From: Lepeophtheirus salmonis
Taxonomy: Eukaryota > Arthropoda > Copepoda > Siphonostomatoida > Caligidae
NCBI RefSeq assembly: GCF_016086655.4
Contig: NC_052136.2
Span: forward strand, 53,374,492-53,438,491
Length of the DNA stretch: 64,000 bases
Reading direction: 5' to 3'
Position numbers and translations under genes: made by a program. Below, piece by piece: positions 53,201 to 61,103 of the stretch (position 1 is the first letter of the stretch; every line of letters starts with the position of its first letter). The notes under the pieces are model-generated. The model ran no database searches. It had not been told where the DNA came from and saw only the letters and a list, made by a program, of their open reading frames with translations.

Positions 53201-55873
53201 ATTTACCTGATACGTATTCCTAGTAAACCGCTTCAATACATTTTATCACATTATGTTGCGTAAATTTGGTTATCAAGTAACTAATTAGATCGCATTTAAT
53301 AATAATATTAATTAACTACAGAATATAGGAACTTCATTAAACAAAATATTATATTGATGTTCAACAAACATGCCTTTAATAAGAGTTAATTAAGTAATTT
53401 GAGAGTTTTAACGATGTGTATTAAAAAAATCCAAAAGTTGTATATAAAAATAATTAGTCAGAGAATATATGACTCATCCAAAATAAAATTAAATATTGTT
53501 AAGTTAGTATTTTCAATCTATTTAGCAAAGGGCTGGGCACTTAATAGTCAGAATATTGCCAATGAGAGATAAATAAAATTTAGAAAAATAAGTAAATGAT
53601 ATTTTAGTATCAATAGTTTAAAATATATAGTTTTAGACTAGTTTTTAAGACATTATAAACGACTATAACCGGTCTATCCAAAATTACACCAACAATTATA
53701 CCTATAACACAAATTTTATGATGTGTTGAACTATTTGTTAGTATAAATAATTATTTAGAAGAATAAAAATGGGAGTTTGTATCTTTGAAAAGAATGTATA
53801 TTTGAGGACACAATATTTATTAAATATACACACCTATTTTTAAATGAATGTGTCACTAATGTTGCAAAAATAAATATGTCTTAAAATATTTATTACCCAT
53901 TATCAAATAAATACCAGTACCTTTCTTATATTTGTTAGAAAAAGGATATTTGTTTGACCTAAAAGCATAAACGTCATTTTTGAAGAAAAAAAAACATGTC
54001 CAAACAAAATAAATGATTATATATAGATGTGAATTTTTGTTAATGAACAAAATGAGCTTAATACATAATGGTAAATTTTGAAAAATTGCAAAATATTTTA
54101 TACTTTAAAATACCATTTTTTTACATTTAAAAATATATTTGCTATCAAGAAATTATTATAATTCAACAAATCCACATTTTTTTGACAAAGGTATAAAAAT
54201 AAAAAACAGATAAAATGTTATCTTTTTTTAGAATAACATTGTAAATAAATTAATTAATAAGAAGTCAATATGACTTCCGATCTTAATTATTTCAAATTTC
54301 AAATATTTGACATATATCGAGAGTTGAATAAGTTTTCTCCATAATGTAAATGGATTAGAAAAAATTAAAAAAATTTACAAATCGATTAAACCTCGTGTGG
54401 TATTTACTTTTTATACAGACACGTTATTTCAAGGGTCAAAATGACTTAAACGCCAAAATATTCCATAAAATAACGTGTATCTTTGAGGTTTGAGACAAAT
54501 TATAGAACTATAGAATGAATTATCTAACGAATAGATAACTTTTCATCTAAATTTATAATTAATTTTCAATGTAAAATTGTTATACAAATATTTGATATAA
54601 ATCTAAGTGATATGAAAAAATATATTGTTCTATGACATATAGTATAACTAATTTGATTAATAGTATGAACGAGACTTTTTACGTTTTGTGTTGAGTGCTA
54701 CTCATATCTAAACACTGAAAACTCAGATAAGAGAAGTAGGATATCAGAGAAGCTGACAGAAGGCTACCCTATCCAAAATTAAGATTTTTGAGCTATTTTT
54801 ATTTCGACAGCTGAGAGATACTATGTTTTGTCATAAAAATCCGTATTCTTTTAATCTAACGGGGAAGTACACGGATAATTTGATACGCTACTACCCATAT
54901 GGTTCAAAAAATAATATGACGTTTCTTCGCCGTCTAATACGCATCCACAGACAGTTTAAAATTTTTTTGTGCATCCATTACTTAATGTCTCCATTGTACT
55001 TTTTTAGTCGTATAATTTGGATAATTTTTATTCATGTGTTTTATAGCAGATTATTTTACTAATTTAAAAAAAGATTTTTTGTGAAATGTGATAAACTACT
55101 ACAGAGTATTTTTATTATCTTTTGACTCACTTTGCTAATTAATTGTTGTATTGACTTTTGTTTAGGCATTTAATTAGGAATCAAAATGTTGATTTGTATT
55201 TGCTATTATATATGTAACTTCTCCAAACGAATAAAGTCTTTTTTTGAAAAATTTAAAAAAACTACTTGTGGTCCCACAAAGGATAATTGCAGATTTCTGG
55301 ATAGCTTCTACTGGCTCTGTTCTAAATATTTCGTCAAACAATAAAGTCCATATGTTTGAAGGCCATGGTTGCCCGAACTTATTGTTCCAGAATAAGGTGT
55401 TGCTAGTAAGGAACATCTAGAAAGTTTTGGCTGTGTGATTGGATGTACTTAAACAAAACTCCTGACTACTTAGAGATCTTCATATCCTAGGAATAATTTT
55501 TTTTTGGATGATCTCAGGGTTGTCAACATTTGGGTGAGAAAATGAAAGCAACTTCCATTTGCTTACGTTTTTAAGCCATGACAAATCAATATTGTGACAA
55601 AATAAAATCATCAGCTGTTTGATGTGATTGTGAGATTTCGAAAAAAGTGTAGGAAATTTAAACAAGATTATTAGAAGCAGAATTATAAGTATTTAAATTT
55701 TGACAACATAGTTTTTGCAACAGTCAGTAGTATGTAAACAGTTTTGTACTTACCAATGAGGAAATAATTGCTGAGATGGATGCAACAACAGCTGCTAGAG
55801 CAACCACTGGGCTTCCAAGATATAGTCCAACAAGACAGAATGCTCCAGAGATTGGGTTATTAGCAAAACATAC
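17093..55873 (-). CDS. SLC14-type urea transporter, six 3' exons of a gene with TE-filled introns (5' end outside window)
   Basis: Six minus-strand exons splice in frame into 346 residues ending at TAA: A 55754-55873, B 46427-46584, C 19286-19535, D 19080-19227, E 17329-17522, F 17093-17263. Phases 0, 2, 0, 1, 0 match at every junction and every intron is GT..AG. The protein is a multi-pass membrane protein with the duplicated layout of urea transporters. The first half has an ANNPISGAF element (residues 4-12), NGLNQFNAVLIG (50-61) and an FTFPFN pore motif (about 130-136). The second half has SIGQVYAI (184-191), YTGIYGYNSVLTAGALGG (242-259) and a second pore motif IPVCTLPF (297-304). These correspond to the QV..NNPLSG and LPxxTxPF signatures that line the urea pore. 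Expected role is facilitated urea movement across the plasma membrane. The N-terminal 50-80 residues are missing, as their exon(s) would lie right of 64000. Paralogue type and substrate are not determinable here. Confidence 0.85.
17329..17522 (-). CDS. Urea transporter exon E
   Basis: 194 nt after ATTCAG, ending in GCC before a strong GTAAGA donor. It encodes YTGIYGYNSVLTAGALGGFF, the most diagnostic block of the family. Without splicing the frame continues seven codons to a stop at 17308, giving a possible shorter C-terminus. Confidence 0.88.
17523..19079 (-). other. Urea transporter intron D/E (1.56 kb)
   Basis: A+T-rich intron with no recognisable element inside. Confidence 0.7.
19080..19227 (-). 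CDS. Urea transporter exon D
   Basis: 148 nt, phase 0 to phase 1, bounded by TATAG and GTTAGT. It encodes LLSIGQVYAINTLIGSLVM, the second-repeat counterpart of the QV..NNPLSG element with the Asn-Pro lost, and a hydrophobic helix. Confidence 0.85.
19286..19535 (-). CDS. Urea transporter exon C
   Basis: 250 nt between TTTAG and a weak donor GTTCAA. It encodes NGIGNLL and the first pore motif (VSFTFPFNVVGQISFVLLAL), then a polar linker rich in Asn/Ser between the two halves of the transporter. The donor lacks the usual +3..+5 bases; the next in-frame exon starts only 58 bp away and fits phase 0. Confidence 0.85.
20372..21005 (-). pseudogene. LINE ORF2 fragment (endonuclease C-end to RT linker)
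   Basis: Minus-strand frames give SNGGCKPSKIDILPNFISDHQ, the S-x-ID…SDH signature that closes AP-type endonuclease domains of LINEs. KIWILNSTILKDS and long Lys-rich linker sequence (AIKNLLDKSIKLRKFDLLKF) follow, as between endonuclease and RT in L1- and CR1-type elements. The RT itself is absent. A poly-T run at 20589 and another near 20932 interrupt the frame. Confidence 0.6.
25612..25884. mobile_element. Near-palindromic MITE (about 270 bp)
   Basis: Left arm 25612-25735 matches the reverse complement of 25762-25884. Shared blocks are GTGTATAAGTT (left ACTGTATAAGTTT), GTCATACTTT, GGATAGTTGAA and CTTTCAAT. Only about 26 bases separate the arms. This is a classic MITE or fold-back geometry. 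No coding capacity. Confidence 0.75.
27553..28217 (-). pseudogene. Mariner (DD34D) transposase relic, internally deleted
   Basis: The N-terminal part (28217-27978) encodes NASQAHRMLVEVYGGQALSR followed by CFRWFKN, the mariner DNA-binding region. The C-terminal part (27912-27649) encodes FLYDNVPPHRS with the second catalytic Asp and PDLAPSDYHLF with the third. Between them the first Asp region is deleted. Near 27635 a T-run shifts the frame; the tail then reads FFWKGIHKFPTRW…ASEGAYF to a stop at 27553. The two Asp are separated by 34-35 residues as in mariners. No clear terminal repeats were seen. Confidence 0.8.
28395..28452 (+). pseudogene. Possible Tc1-like helix-turn-helix scrap
   Basis: A short plus-strand segment reads CRGHSLEIADIIKTT, resembling the first helix-turn-helix of Tc1/mariner transposases. 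Too short to be sure, and nothing recognisable follows. Confidence 0.25.
29570..30625 (+). pseudogene. LINE relic: AP endonuclease joined to ORF2 C-terminus
   Basis: Plus-strand frames show NISARLVDEDKNRNYVVTEV, then DKEFFKTLLTKLRYNPITEK and a TAGELNVS block equal to the GDFN motif of AP-type endonucleases. Near 30020-30110 come DRIGHVYISDE and LSDHFFFEVVL, the catalytic His/Asp end of the domain. After about 30290 the sequence turns into a C-terminal segment with CIVWDCGTLRDMIENV and PVSFYTASKEPTRDF, like the zinc-knuckle tail of LINE ORF2. The reverse transcriptase between the two is missing. Several frameshifts. Confidence 0.6.
30896..32828. mobile_element. Candidate 1.9 kb element with diverged terminal inverted repeats
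   Basis: The left end (30896-30995: AAGTAGCGAAAC … AAAGAATGGTGC … TTTTTCGCGAGATGTCGCTG) aligns with the reverse complement of the right end (32730-32828: AAGTAGCGAAAC … AAAGTCATGGTGC … TTTTTGTCCACTAGAGGG) over about 100 bp. Interior is A+T-rich without a recognisable transposase, so this would be a non-autonomous DNA element. No target duplication was fixed. Confidence 0.5.
34320..34900 (+). repeat. Dispersed copy of the 0.9 kb repeat found in triplicate at 57.7-60.2 kb
   Basis: It shares with those units the block TCAATTTTTATGTGTTAAAT (34470s), a poly-T followed by a GCAACTGAA-like block, and the anchor GGTCCAATGGTGAGGGCACC followed by CATAAAGGACAC near 34841-34870. Confidence 0.55.
35389..36170 (-). 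mobile_element. Non-autonomous DD37D Tc1/mariner element with TIRs
   Basis: The left end CAGAGTGCCCCAGGAAAAAA (35389) and the inverted right end CATAGTGCGACAGGGAATTT (ending 36170) form imperfect TIRs. TA lies outside both (35387-35388, 36171-36172). The 782 bp body carries a minus-strand transposase relic. It starts MSEQE near 36030, shows RVSDLFDAAVDQKRTLDIV (DNA-binding helix-turn-helix), then jumps to a C-terminal block at 35838-35593 with SQDGASSHKA and SPSPYINPLDFSMW. The latter carry the second and third catalytic Asp with 37 residues between. The first Asp region is deleted. Confidence 0.8.
37605..38736 (-). mobile_element. DD37D Tc1/mariner element, decayed (copy 2)
   Basis: The minus-strand transposase relic is almost complete in length. 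Its order is ITDIVKCSRSLTFK (helix-turn-helix, about 38510), LVSFIRTPRHLLTEG, FLDKKIFTVDQ with the first Asp, FFFKAGQKI, YYKVLTYTILPWL, AWTQDVTP with the second Asp, FWSKEIWPSSSPDL and finally AFRRRVKAVIHNEGGHIE. The third Asp is lost in a small deletion (SPDLSSLF instead of a DxNPLD-type block). Frameshifts separate the pieces at about 38105, 37880 and 37690. The right end has a terminal repeat ACGTTTTGCTGCCCTACCCT-G ending at 38736 next to TA. The left terminus was not found. Confidence 0.8.
38748..40021 (+). mobile_element. Mariner element, near full length, with TIRs
   Basis: TIRs are GGTCAATTGAGAAGTCCCAT at the left and the inverted ATCAATTGAAAAGTCCCCGG at the right, about 28 bp each, next to TA. 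The total of about 1.27 kb equals a complete mariner. The left TIR begins about 11 bp from the TIR of the DD37D element ending at 38736. Confidence 0.85.
38919..39963 (+). pseudogene. Mariner (DD34D) transposase, inactivated by stops and frameshifts
   Basis: Full domain order is visible. The DNA-binding part (GKNIVEAKTWLDAKFQDTSP, STIKDWYAKLRRGE) and RIGRPN linker lead to LGMRKLSVKWSPR. VTMDKPWLHHF carries the first Asp but with KPW replacing the usual ETW. SAGKVMASVFWDTHAIIFID comes next, LLHQDNAPCHKS carries the second Asp and PCSPDLVLSDYFLF the third, exactly 34 residues apart. The tail is EDRFNHCIPLEGIHVE to the TAA near 39961. Stops occur near 39217, 39349, 39428, 39470 and 39588, with frame changes around them. 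The start codon is also lost (GTGAAAAAGTAG at 38917). Confidence 0.85.
42054..43020 (-). mobile_element. DD36/37D Tc1/mariner element with TIRs
   Basis: The left end CAGGGTAGTTCAAAATGGTA (42054) matches the inverted right end CTGCATAGTACAAAATGGAT (ending 43020). TA flanks both (42052-42053, 43021-43022). The length of 967 bp is shorter than an autonomous element because the middle of the transposase is deleted. Confidence 0.85.
42153..42871 (-). pseudogene. Transposase relic of the 42 kb element
   Basis: It starts at ATG 42871 with MELKRNQTTALI, stop, ACHSMPEIVKNVEIERHIVY (helix-turn-helix), then RKLMK and a Pro-rich linker. After a deletion of roughly 100 codons it resumes with YVIEQNGTPAHTTNIVQAWM, where the second catalytic Asp has become Asn (QNG for QDG). 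PLSPDLKPLDYSIWWQVES carries the third Asp. It ends with AVMESNGGQIRKSYLSLCG. At least one frameshift (near 42415) and several stops. Confidence 0.75.
43055..44393 (+). mobile_element. piggyBac element with TTAA target duplication
   Basis: TTAA at 43055-43058 and 44390-44393 flank an element whose ends are CCCATTAAGGACGG at the left and an inverted CCCATTAATTTAACTACATA at the right. Terminal CCC next to TTAA is the hallmark of piggyBac. The 1.33 kb length is about half of an autonomous element, so an internal deletion has removed the N-terminal half of the transposase. The element lies 34 bp from the end of the Tc1/mariner element at 42054-43020. Confidence 0.85.
43400..44335 (+). pseudogene. 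piggyBac transposase relic
   Basis: Frames read in order: IDDSMIPYIGKHYPKQYI (first catalytic Asp block, 43405-43460), LKLIEQAKLPTNKRHKIIFD followed by NHFT (second Asp block, about 43592-43660), ASGTCWDNRTEKS and RGSYNFCLS, LLRWKDNKELHIA at 43832, RRWDRKNK, then KYPVRMRAKK. The YN..MGGVD block with the third Asp is missing. The C-terminus (44240-44335) reads ITKVCKEFNAKFPFICDKCE, the remains of the Cys-rich zinc-binding tail. Multiple frameshifts. Confidence 0.8.
46427..46584 (-). CDS. Urea transporter exon B
   Basis: 158 nt, starts phase 0 after CTTTAG and ends phase 2 before GTATGT. It encodes NGLNQFNAVLIGTVLSSLYP, the loop-helix following the first NNP element, then another hydrophobic helix (ELWILIIFGSIL). 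Confidence 0.85.
47860..48425 (-). pseudogene. Tc1/mariner-like transposase relic
   Basis: The N-terminal part (48425-48168) reads FAHSQELGVSKTTNYAVSMY, a helix-turn-helix, and a charged stretch ending MRAHVRDMGVEHEIVQRFIK. It then breaks. The minus strand at about 48100-47880 reads FLHFWPHHSPESNTLDYKYW (final catalytic block with Asp) and DYIHTVCQAFHCCLE. The central catalytic part is missing. Terminal repeats were not identified. Confidence 0.65.
50284..51840 (+). pseudogene. Ty3/gypsy pol relic (RT, RNase H, integrase)
   Basis: Plus-strand frames give, in order, the reverse transcriptase YVDD active site (about 50370) and connection domain (50609-50700). RNase H follows with ETDTLESAIGAFLS and the HHSAVEKN block (50790-50930). 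Then come a Cys-x2-Cys remnant of the integrase zinc finger (about 51280) and integrase core blocks (about 51360, 51460, 51540). The end of the core (TLHERMFSYQRKM at about 51770) follows. Stops and frameshifts between all pieces make it inactive. The RT part upstream of YVDD, the protease and gag are not at the left. Described as a relic only. Confidence 0.8.
52040..52316 (+). pseudogene. Ty3/gypsy pol C-terminal tail and polypurine tract
   Basis: A frame at about 52066-52240 (KKVDLKEVNPTYTHVLIENG) resembles the tail that follows the integrase in gypsy elements. It is followed by a purine run GACCGAAGGGAGGA (52300-52313), a plausible plus-strand primer. The stretch 51840-52040 between integrase and this tail is A+T-rich filler. 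Confidence 0.55.
52319..52483 (+). repeat. Putative gypsy LTR
   Basis: It starts TGTTATATTG right after the polypurine tract, has AATAAA near 52435, and ends in ..GAACACA. TG..CA ends and the position after pol support an LTR of about 165 bp. The partner LTR upstream was not found. Confidence 0.5.
52516..52900 (+). pseudogene. Gag-like relic downstream of the LTR
   Basis: From ATG 52516 an interrupted frame reads AGAAFSSWASE, FKRFCDYYFILEDKTSQYKV, IAIAEVHSGRR, followed in another frame by FRIKFRCYKRSGFC and VVEFSISSMITNGRNI. The pattern of aromatic and charged residues resembles the N-terminal gag of Ty3/gypsy elements. Assignment is by pattern only. Confidence 0.4.
55174..55416 (-). pseudogene. 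P-element (THAP9)-like transposase fragment
   Basis: The minus-strand open frame encodes EAIQKSAIILCGTTSSFFKF and EVTYIIANTNQHFDS. This resembles the PFQK…LK…YILT-RLNQD…E signature near the catalytic C-terminal part of P-type transposases, with the Arg-Leu of RLNQD changed. A second open frame just upstream (55665-55480) may belong to the same relic but has no recognisable motif. It lies only about 340 bp from urea transporter exon A. Confidence 0.45.
55754..55873 (-). CDS. Urea transporter exon A
   Basis: 40 codons, phase 0 at both ends, bounded by TTTAG and GTAAGT. It encodes ANNPISGAFCLVGLYLGSPV, the first conserved urea-transporter element and a membrane helix. Confidence 0.85.
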
Positions 55874-56173
55874 CTAAATAAGTGAGGGTATAAAAACATA
55901 AATAATTATGATTATTTATAAGCACAAATATGAAAATTAAAATACATCAGTGCTGGCGAGCATTATAATATATATCGTAGCACCTGTAAATTATATTAAA
56001 TGAATTATTATGTACTTAAAAAAAAGTCAAAAACTTCAAATAACATATATGCATGAAAAAAATATAGTTTGGGAAAACTATTTTTTATTTTGTTAAAAAG
56101 TCGACATTCTCGAAGAAAATTGGAAAAAATGTTTTGTGCGAATTTTGCAAAAAAAGTAGTATAAAAGATAATA

Positions 56174-57701
56174 CAGGGAACAAATAAGGGGGTTGGAAAT
56201 TTTGCACAAATGAATTCAAGATAATAATTGAATTTATCTATGAGCACAGAATCCAAAACTGATCTCAGTCATCTGAATTCTGAAGTATCTGAGATGATAG
56301 TAATTCGTCCTTACTATCTTTCAAAGTCAATTTTTACCCTTAAAACAATCACCAAATTAAAAGTAGGAATAATAAAACTATTGTAAAAGTGTTTTTATTG
56401 ATTCTGTAACTTGATTTGAACTACCATTTTTGGGTGAAAAAGGATAAAAAACGACATTCTTCTTTAGAGCCTTTATACTTATTCATAATACATAGTGATG
56501 AGAAATATCATAGCTTATATTATTGAAAATATTCAATGTATAGCTTAAAATTGAAGATTAATTTTGATGTAAGACATCCAATATTTCTCTGAGTTAGACT
56601 TGAGAGAAAAAAATACAAAGATTGTCCTTTTTCATCATTTTTCAGCCTAAAAATGGAAATACATTCTGTCATAAAAGTCCCGGTAATTGTTTAATAAAGC
56701 ACAAATTTCACATTTAAAAAGAAAATTTATTAGTTTGCCTTCAAAGTAATCTCCATTTGATGCAATACACATATAACAACGTTTTCAAGTCCTCACAACT
56801 TTTTCTATATTCACTTTTTGGAATGGCGTTTACTCCTACAAAACATGTTCCACGGAGTCGCAAATTAAGTTTGGGTAACAAAAATTAGGTGAATATAGTG
56901 GTTGATAGATGATATTTATTGGATATTTGGTTTTAAATTCGCTCACAAATCGTGGCTCTGTTCAATGGCGCGTTATTGTCGTGTAAAATCCTTCAGTTGT
57001 TTTTCCATAATTGTAGCAGTTTTTGACGGATTTTCTCACGCAAGCGCATTAGACCGCAAATATTAGAGAAAACGACGCCAATTTTCTTTGACGATTTCTA
57101 GGCCCTCCTTGAACGCCTTAAAACACTCATATTCATGATTTTGTTTAAATGGATTCACCAAAAGCTATTTCTAACGTTTTCAACGCCTCAGCACGAAAAA
57201 ATTCGTTTGCAACATAAAATTTAAGCCAAATTCTTTCAATAAATTTGTTCATATAAAAATCGTGGATCACTAGAGACGTAGACTGACTTATCAAACTGTT
57301 GCAAATAAATTGGTCAACAGAGTTTCTTGAAACTAGGCATCATAATGAAAGATAGTGCTGGTGACCTAGAACAAAAAAAATATAAAACCATTCACTGCGA
57401 GCAATTTAAATTTAAAAAATTTCGGTAATTTTAGACAGAATGTATATCTTGTTCAAATCAAGATACATAATCAATAAAACACTTTTACATTAGTTAGATT
57501 TATCCTTTTTGCATATTGGTGATTGTTTTAAGGCTAAAAAATGACTTTGAACGATGGTAGTCCCGAATGACTATATTCCCTGACATTTAAGAATTCAAAT
57601 GACTGACACAAAAACTTAGATCACTTATAGATTCTGCACTCAAAGATAAATTCTTTTTTTGGCTTTAATTTATTTGTACAAAATGAGTGTTTGTTCCCCT
57701 G
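56174..57701. mobile_element. Long-TIR MITE interrupted by a mariner
   Basis: The left arm 56174-56430 matches the reverse complement of 57445-57701. Ends are CAGGGAACAAAT and CAGGGGAACAAAC; TA precedes the left end, TG (decayed TA) follows the right. Inner blocks AAAACAATCACCAA, TGTAAAAGTGTTT and TTGATTTGAAC occur in both arms. Without the inserted mariner it is about 745 bp with TIRs of about 255 bp. Confidence 0.75.
56662..57442 (-). mobile_element. Mariner-like element nested in the MITE
   Basis: CATTCTGTC at the left and inverted CATTCTGTC at the right (ending 57442), with TA duplicated outside (56660-56661, 57443-57444). The minus-strand relic shows FVVANEF-like start remnants and GESIHLNK-like text. 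DNNAPLNRATIC (second Asp block, about 56960) and FLLPKLNLRLRGTCF (56870s) follow, ending in YCIKWRLL. Internally deleted (781 bp) and full of stops. Confidence 0.7.
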
Positions 57702-57702
57702 T

Positions 57703-60180
57703 GTAATTTATCGACATTGTAATGATGAACACACATCACCAAGTTTTTTCTTACTTGCAAAAATAAAAAAGTATGGAGAATAATGTCGTCAAAAAATAAC
57801 CGTACATTTATTGCTTCATTTTTGTAAATATTGCAAAAATTAATAGTAAAATGTTCTTGAAGTTTTTAGGGTGTTTAACTTTAAGTAAAAGATATATCAT
57901 ATCGTGGCATTTCATTTTGATAATCGAAAATATACGTTTGATGAAAAAAAGCGAAAAATAATGAAAAATTAGTCAAATAATGATAAATATTTAAGTTAAT
58001 CATAAATTCTCATTTTTTCATTAATGCGCCAAGGAATCTTTCGACAAATTTCCATAATCTATGTTTTATCTACGAATCCAATATTTAGGCAATTGGTTAT
58101 CCATTCTTTCGTACTTGAAAAAATCGATAGTGAAGTTTTCACCGATTCCTTTTTTGCACATTTTTTTTTTTTTTTTTTTTTTTGATTTTGAATAAATTTA
58201 GAAAACGTACTTATTCACATAGTCTATTTTTTTTAGAGTACAGGTAAAGCATCCTACAACACCACCAAACAAAAATTGGCACCCCAATCTTAGCCTCGCC
58301 AAGCTTAAGAGAGGCACCAATTCAAAGCTTCGCCCTTCTTGCCCAATGGTGAGGGCACCCATAGAAGGAGACACGAATACACATTATATTTTATACCTAT
58401 ACTAGTAAAGAGTTTTGCGGTGTAGGTTGGACCAAGGAGGGAGTCGGAAATAACATTGATGATGGTCAAAATAATTGAAAAATTATTCAGAAAATACTTC
58501 ATGTATTATAAACTTCAAATTACAGACAAAAATATATATAAAAAATTATCTAGATGAGAAGTATTTTTTTTTATTTTTGTAAAAAAATTACCAGATGGAA
58601 ATGAACGAAGACAATTGGAAAAACACTTTTTGTACTAATTATTTATTAGCTAATAGCATTGTAACTAAAAAAACAAGCCTAATAATATTTTTGTCTATTT
58701 TAAAAACAAAAAAGTTATCAAGAATAATGTTCTTGAAAAAATAAACATTATAATTGTTTTATTTTAGAAAATGTTGGAAAAATTAGTTGATAATATGTTA
58801 CAGAAATTGAAAATAAAATTGCCATTTATTTTTGATAGTTTTAAAATTTACGTACAAAGTGCATCGTTTTTTTGGCATTTCTTCTGAAAAATTTAAAATT
58901 CTCAGAAAAAGATAAAAATTGAAAAAAAAGATAAATTATTCAAAAAATGATAGATATTTCAGTTAAATATTAATTTTTATGTGTCAAATTTATATGAAAA
59001 CGATGTTCTAGACCGATTTCTAATAATTGTATTTTATTTACGAATCCAATATTTCATTGGAACCTCATTTTTTTTTTTTTTTTTGTAACTAAAAGAAACG
59101 AAATTGCAATAAATAAAAATTAATTTTTTTACTCAAACTTTTTTTATTTTGAATATGTTTAGAAATCCCCCCCTTAAAAAAATTGGCAGTCCTGTTTTAC
59201 CTTGACCATGTTCGAAATAGAAGCATCCACAAAAATTTCAGCCTAATAGGTTCAACGGTGTGGGTACGCATTAAGGACACACACTCAATTTTATATATAC
59301 AGAAGATAGATGTTTACAAATCAAACTATATCTTTTTGTTTAAGTATTGTAATCGACAAAGTCGATTTGTCGACCCCCCCTAACAAAAAAAAAATCTCTT
59401 TTAATGGCTCTTACTATCATTATTAATTTTAAAAAAAAAAAAATATTTTCTAATAAACTTCAAATAATATACAAATATATATTTAAAAAAATTGTTTAGA
59501 CTTGCCAAAAAATTGCAAAAAGTAAATTTGCACTTTGCAAAAAAAAAGTTTATAGCATTTGTAAAGAAAAACACAAACCTACCAATATTTTTTTCTTACT
59601 TGTAAAAAATTAAAATTTATAAAAATAATGTTATCGAAAAAAATAACCCGCGATAACTAGTTCATTTTTGCAAAAATTACCAAAAAAAATTAATATGATG
59701 TTGTGGAAGTTGAAGATATTTAAGTGTATAGTATAGTTTTATGTACAAAATGTAGTGTTCTGTGACATTTCATGAAAAAAAAAGAGACAAAAATAAAAAA
59801 ACTATTCAGAAAAAGACAGATATTTCAGTTAAACATCAATTATTATGTGTCAAATGAATATACAAACAAATCTCCAGACAAATGTACACAGTTTTTTTTT
59901 TTTTTTTATAAATCCAATATTTCATTGAAAGTTTAATTTTTTTTGCACCTGAAATAAACATATTTGAAATTTTCAGCAAATCCTTTTTTTTTTTATGCTG
60001 ATAACTTTTTTGACTTTGAATAAATTTAGAACACGTACTTATTTGTATAGTTGTTTTTAAATACCAATCACCTATGCATTCATAATTCCACTCCCGACGC
60101 AAAAATTCGGGCTACTCGGTTCAATGGCGTGGGCACGCATAAAAGACACAAACTCTATTTTGCCTTTGTGTGTATTTAAT
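57703..60180 (+). repeat. Three tandem copies of a 0.9 kb repeat unit
   Basis: Anchors CCAATGGTGAGGGCACCCAT (58342), TTCAACGGTGTGGGTACGCA (59251) and TTCAATGGCGTGGGCACGCA (60120) recur at 910 and 869 bp. Each unit also has TTATGTGTCAAAT-type and ACGAATCCAATATTTNATTG-type blocks and a long poly-T. TTTGAATAAATTTAGAANACGTACTTATT is in two units and a degenerate form in the third. Each anchor is followed by an (AG)GACACNNA…ATTTTATAT block. No coding capacity. Confidence 0.7.
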
Positions 60181-60189
60181 ATTTTAAAG

Positions 60190-61100
60190 TTGAAATGGTG
60201 CGAGTTTATAATTTAAAATAAAGAGAAAAATCGATATCCTCATAATATTATTTGCAGTCTATAGAAACAAAAACAAATACTTTTATTTCTATTATATCTC
60301 TTTATTTACTTGTACTAAAGTCTTCTATTAACATATATTGTTATTAAACGCCACTTTGACGCAAAACATTGTATATATAAATTTAAGTATATGCAAATGT
60401 TGGTATTTTAAATGAGCAGGTGAACACTGCATATATGTATGTACTATAGGAAGAAAAATGAATGGAAGATACCTATAAATGAAACTTGCATATTGTACAA
60501 AACAATAAAGTCCAGTTGAAAAAAAAAATATAAGAAATACCAATAGGTTTGTAGGACACAAAAGATTAAAATAACATTTAAGGTTTAATTTTTGCATAAT
60601 TGATACACGATAAAATAAGGCCAATTGGTTTAATTTTTGCCAAAGTTCAAATGCTAACTGGGGTACTTTTAATAAACAACCAGTGATTTTTGTGTGAACA
60701 AAAAAAAACAACAACTTAACTTTGCATAGTTACACAGTAATACAGTGGAAAAATTTGTTCGGAAATTACTTCAGGATTTGTATAAAGCAATAAAACGCTT
60801 TCTTTTGACATTATCATAGTTGAAGTTAGGTATTTTTGAGGTATAAACAAGCATATTTGATACGAATTGAACCCGTTGACTAATATTTATTAAGTAAAAT
60901 TTTTTATGGGAGCCGTTTATTTGAATGTTTTCTTACAGACAAGAGGAATTAAACCTTCATTGCTTATCAAAAAAAAAAAAATTTAAAAATCGCAGAACCT
61001 AATTTTATATAGTTTTAATATGTTTCCTACCATTTGAAATTTTTTTGTTTTTTTTATTCGTCTAAATGATCAATTGTTACAATATATAAACTTATAATAA
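60190..61100. other. A+T-rich stretch without genes
   Basis: Open frames here (for example 60328-60714, minus) are compositional: hydrophobic and A/T-driven, with no domain. Confidence 0.35.
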
Positions 61101-61103
61101 AAT

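Larger units (their letters stand above)
46585..55753 (-). other. Urea transporter intron A/B (9.2 kb)
   Basis: Interval between exons A and B. It contains a Tc1-like relic, a Ty3/gypsy pol-LTR-gag segment and a P-element-like fragment. Stretches 46.6-47.8, 48.4-50.3 and 52.9-55.2 kb show nothing recognisable. Confidence 0.75.

Noticed and set aside
60328..60714. 128-codon minus-strand open frame, one of the longest in the window
   Set aside because: Phe/Leu/Tyr-rich composition from A+T bias, no domain, no promoter or splice context, and it lies next to decayed repeats.
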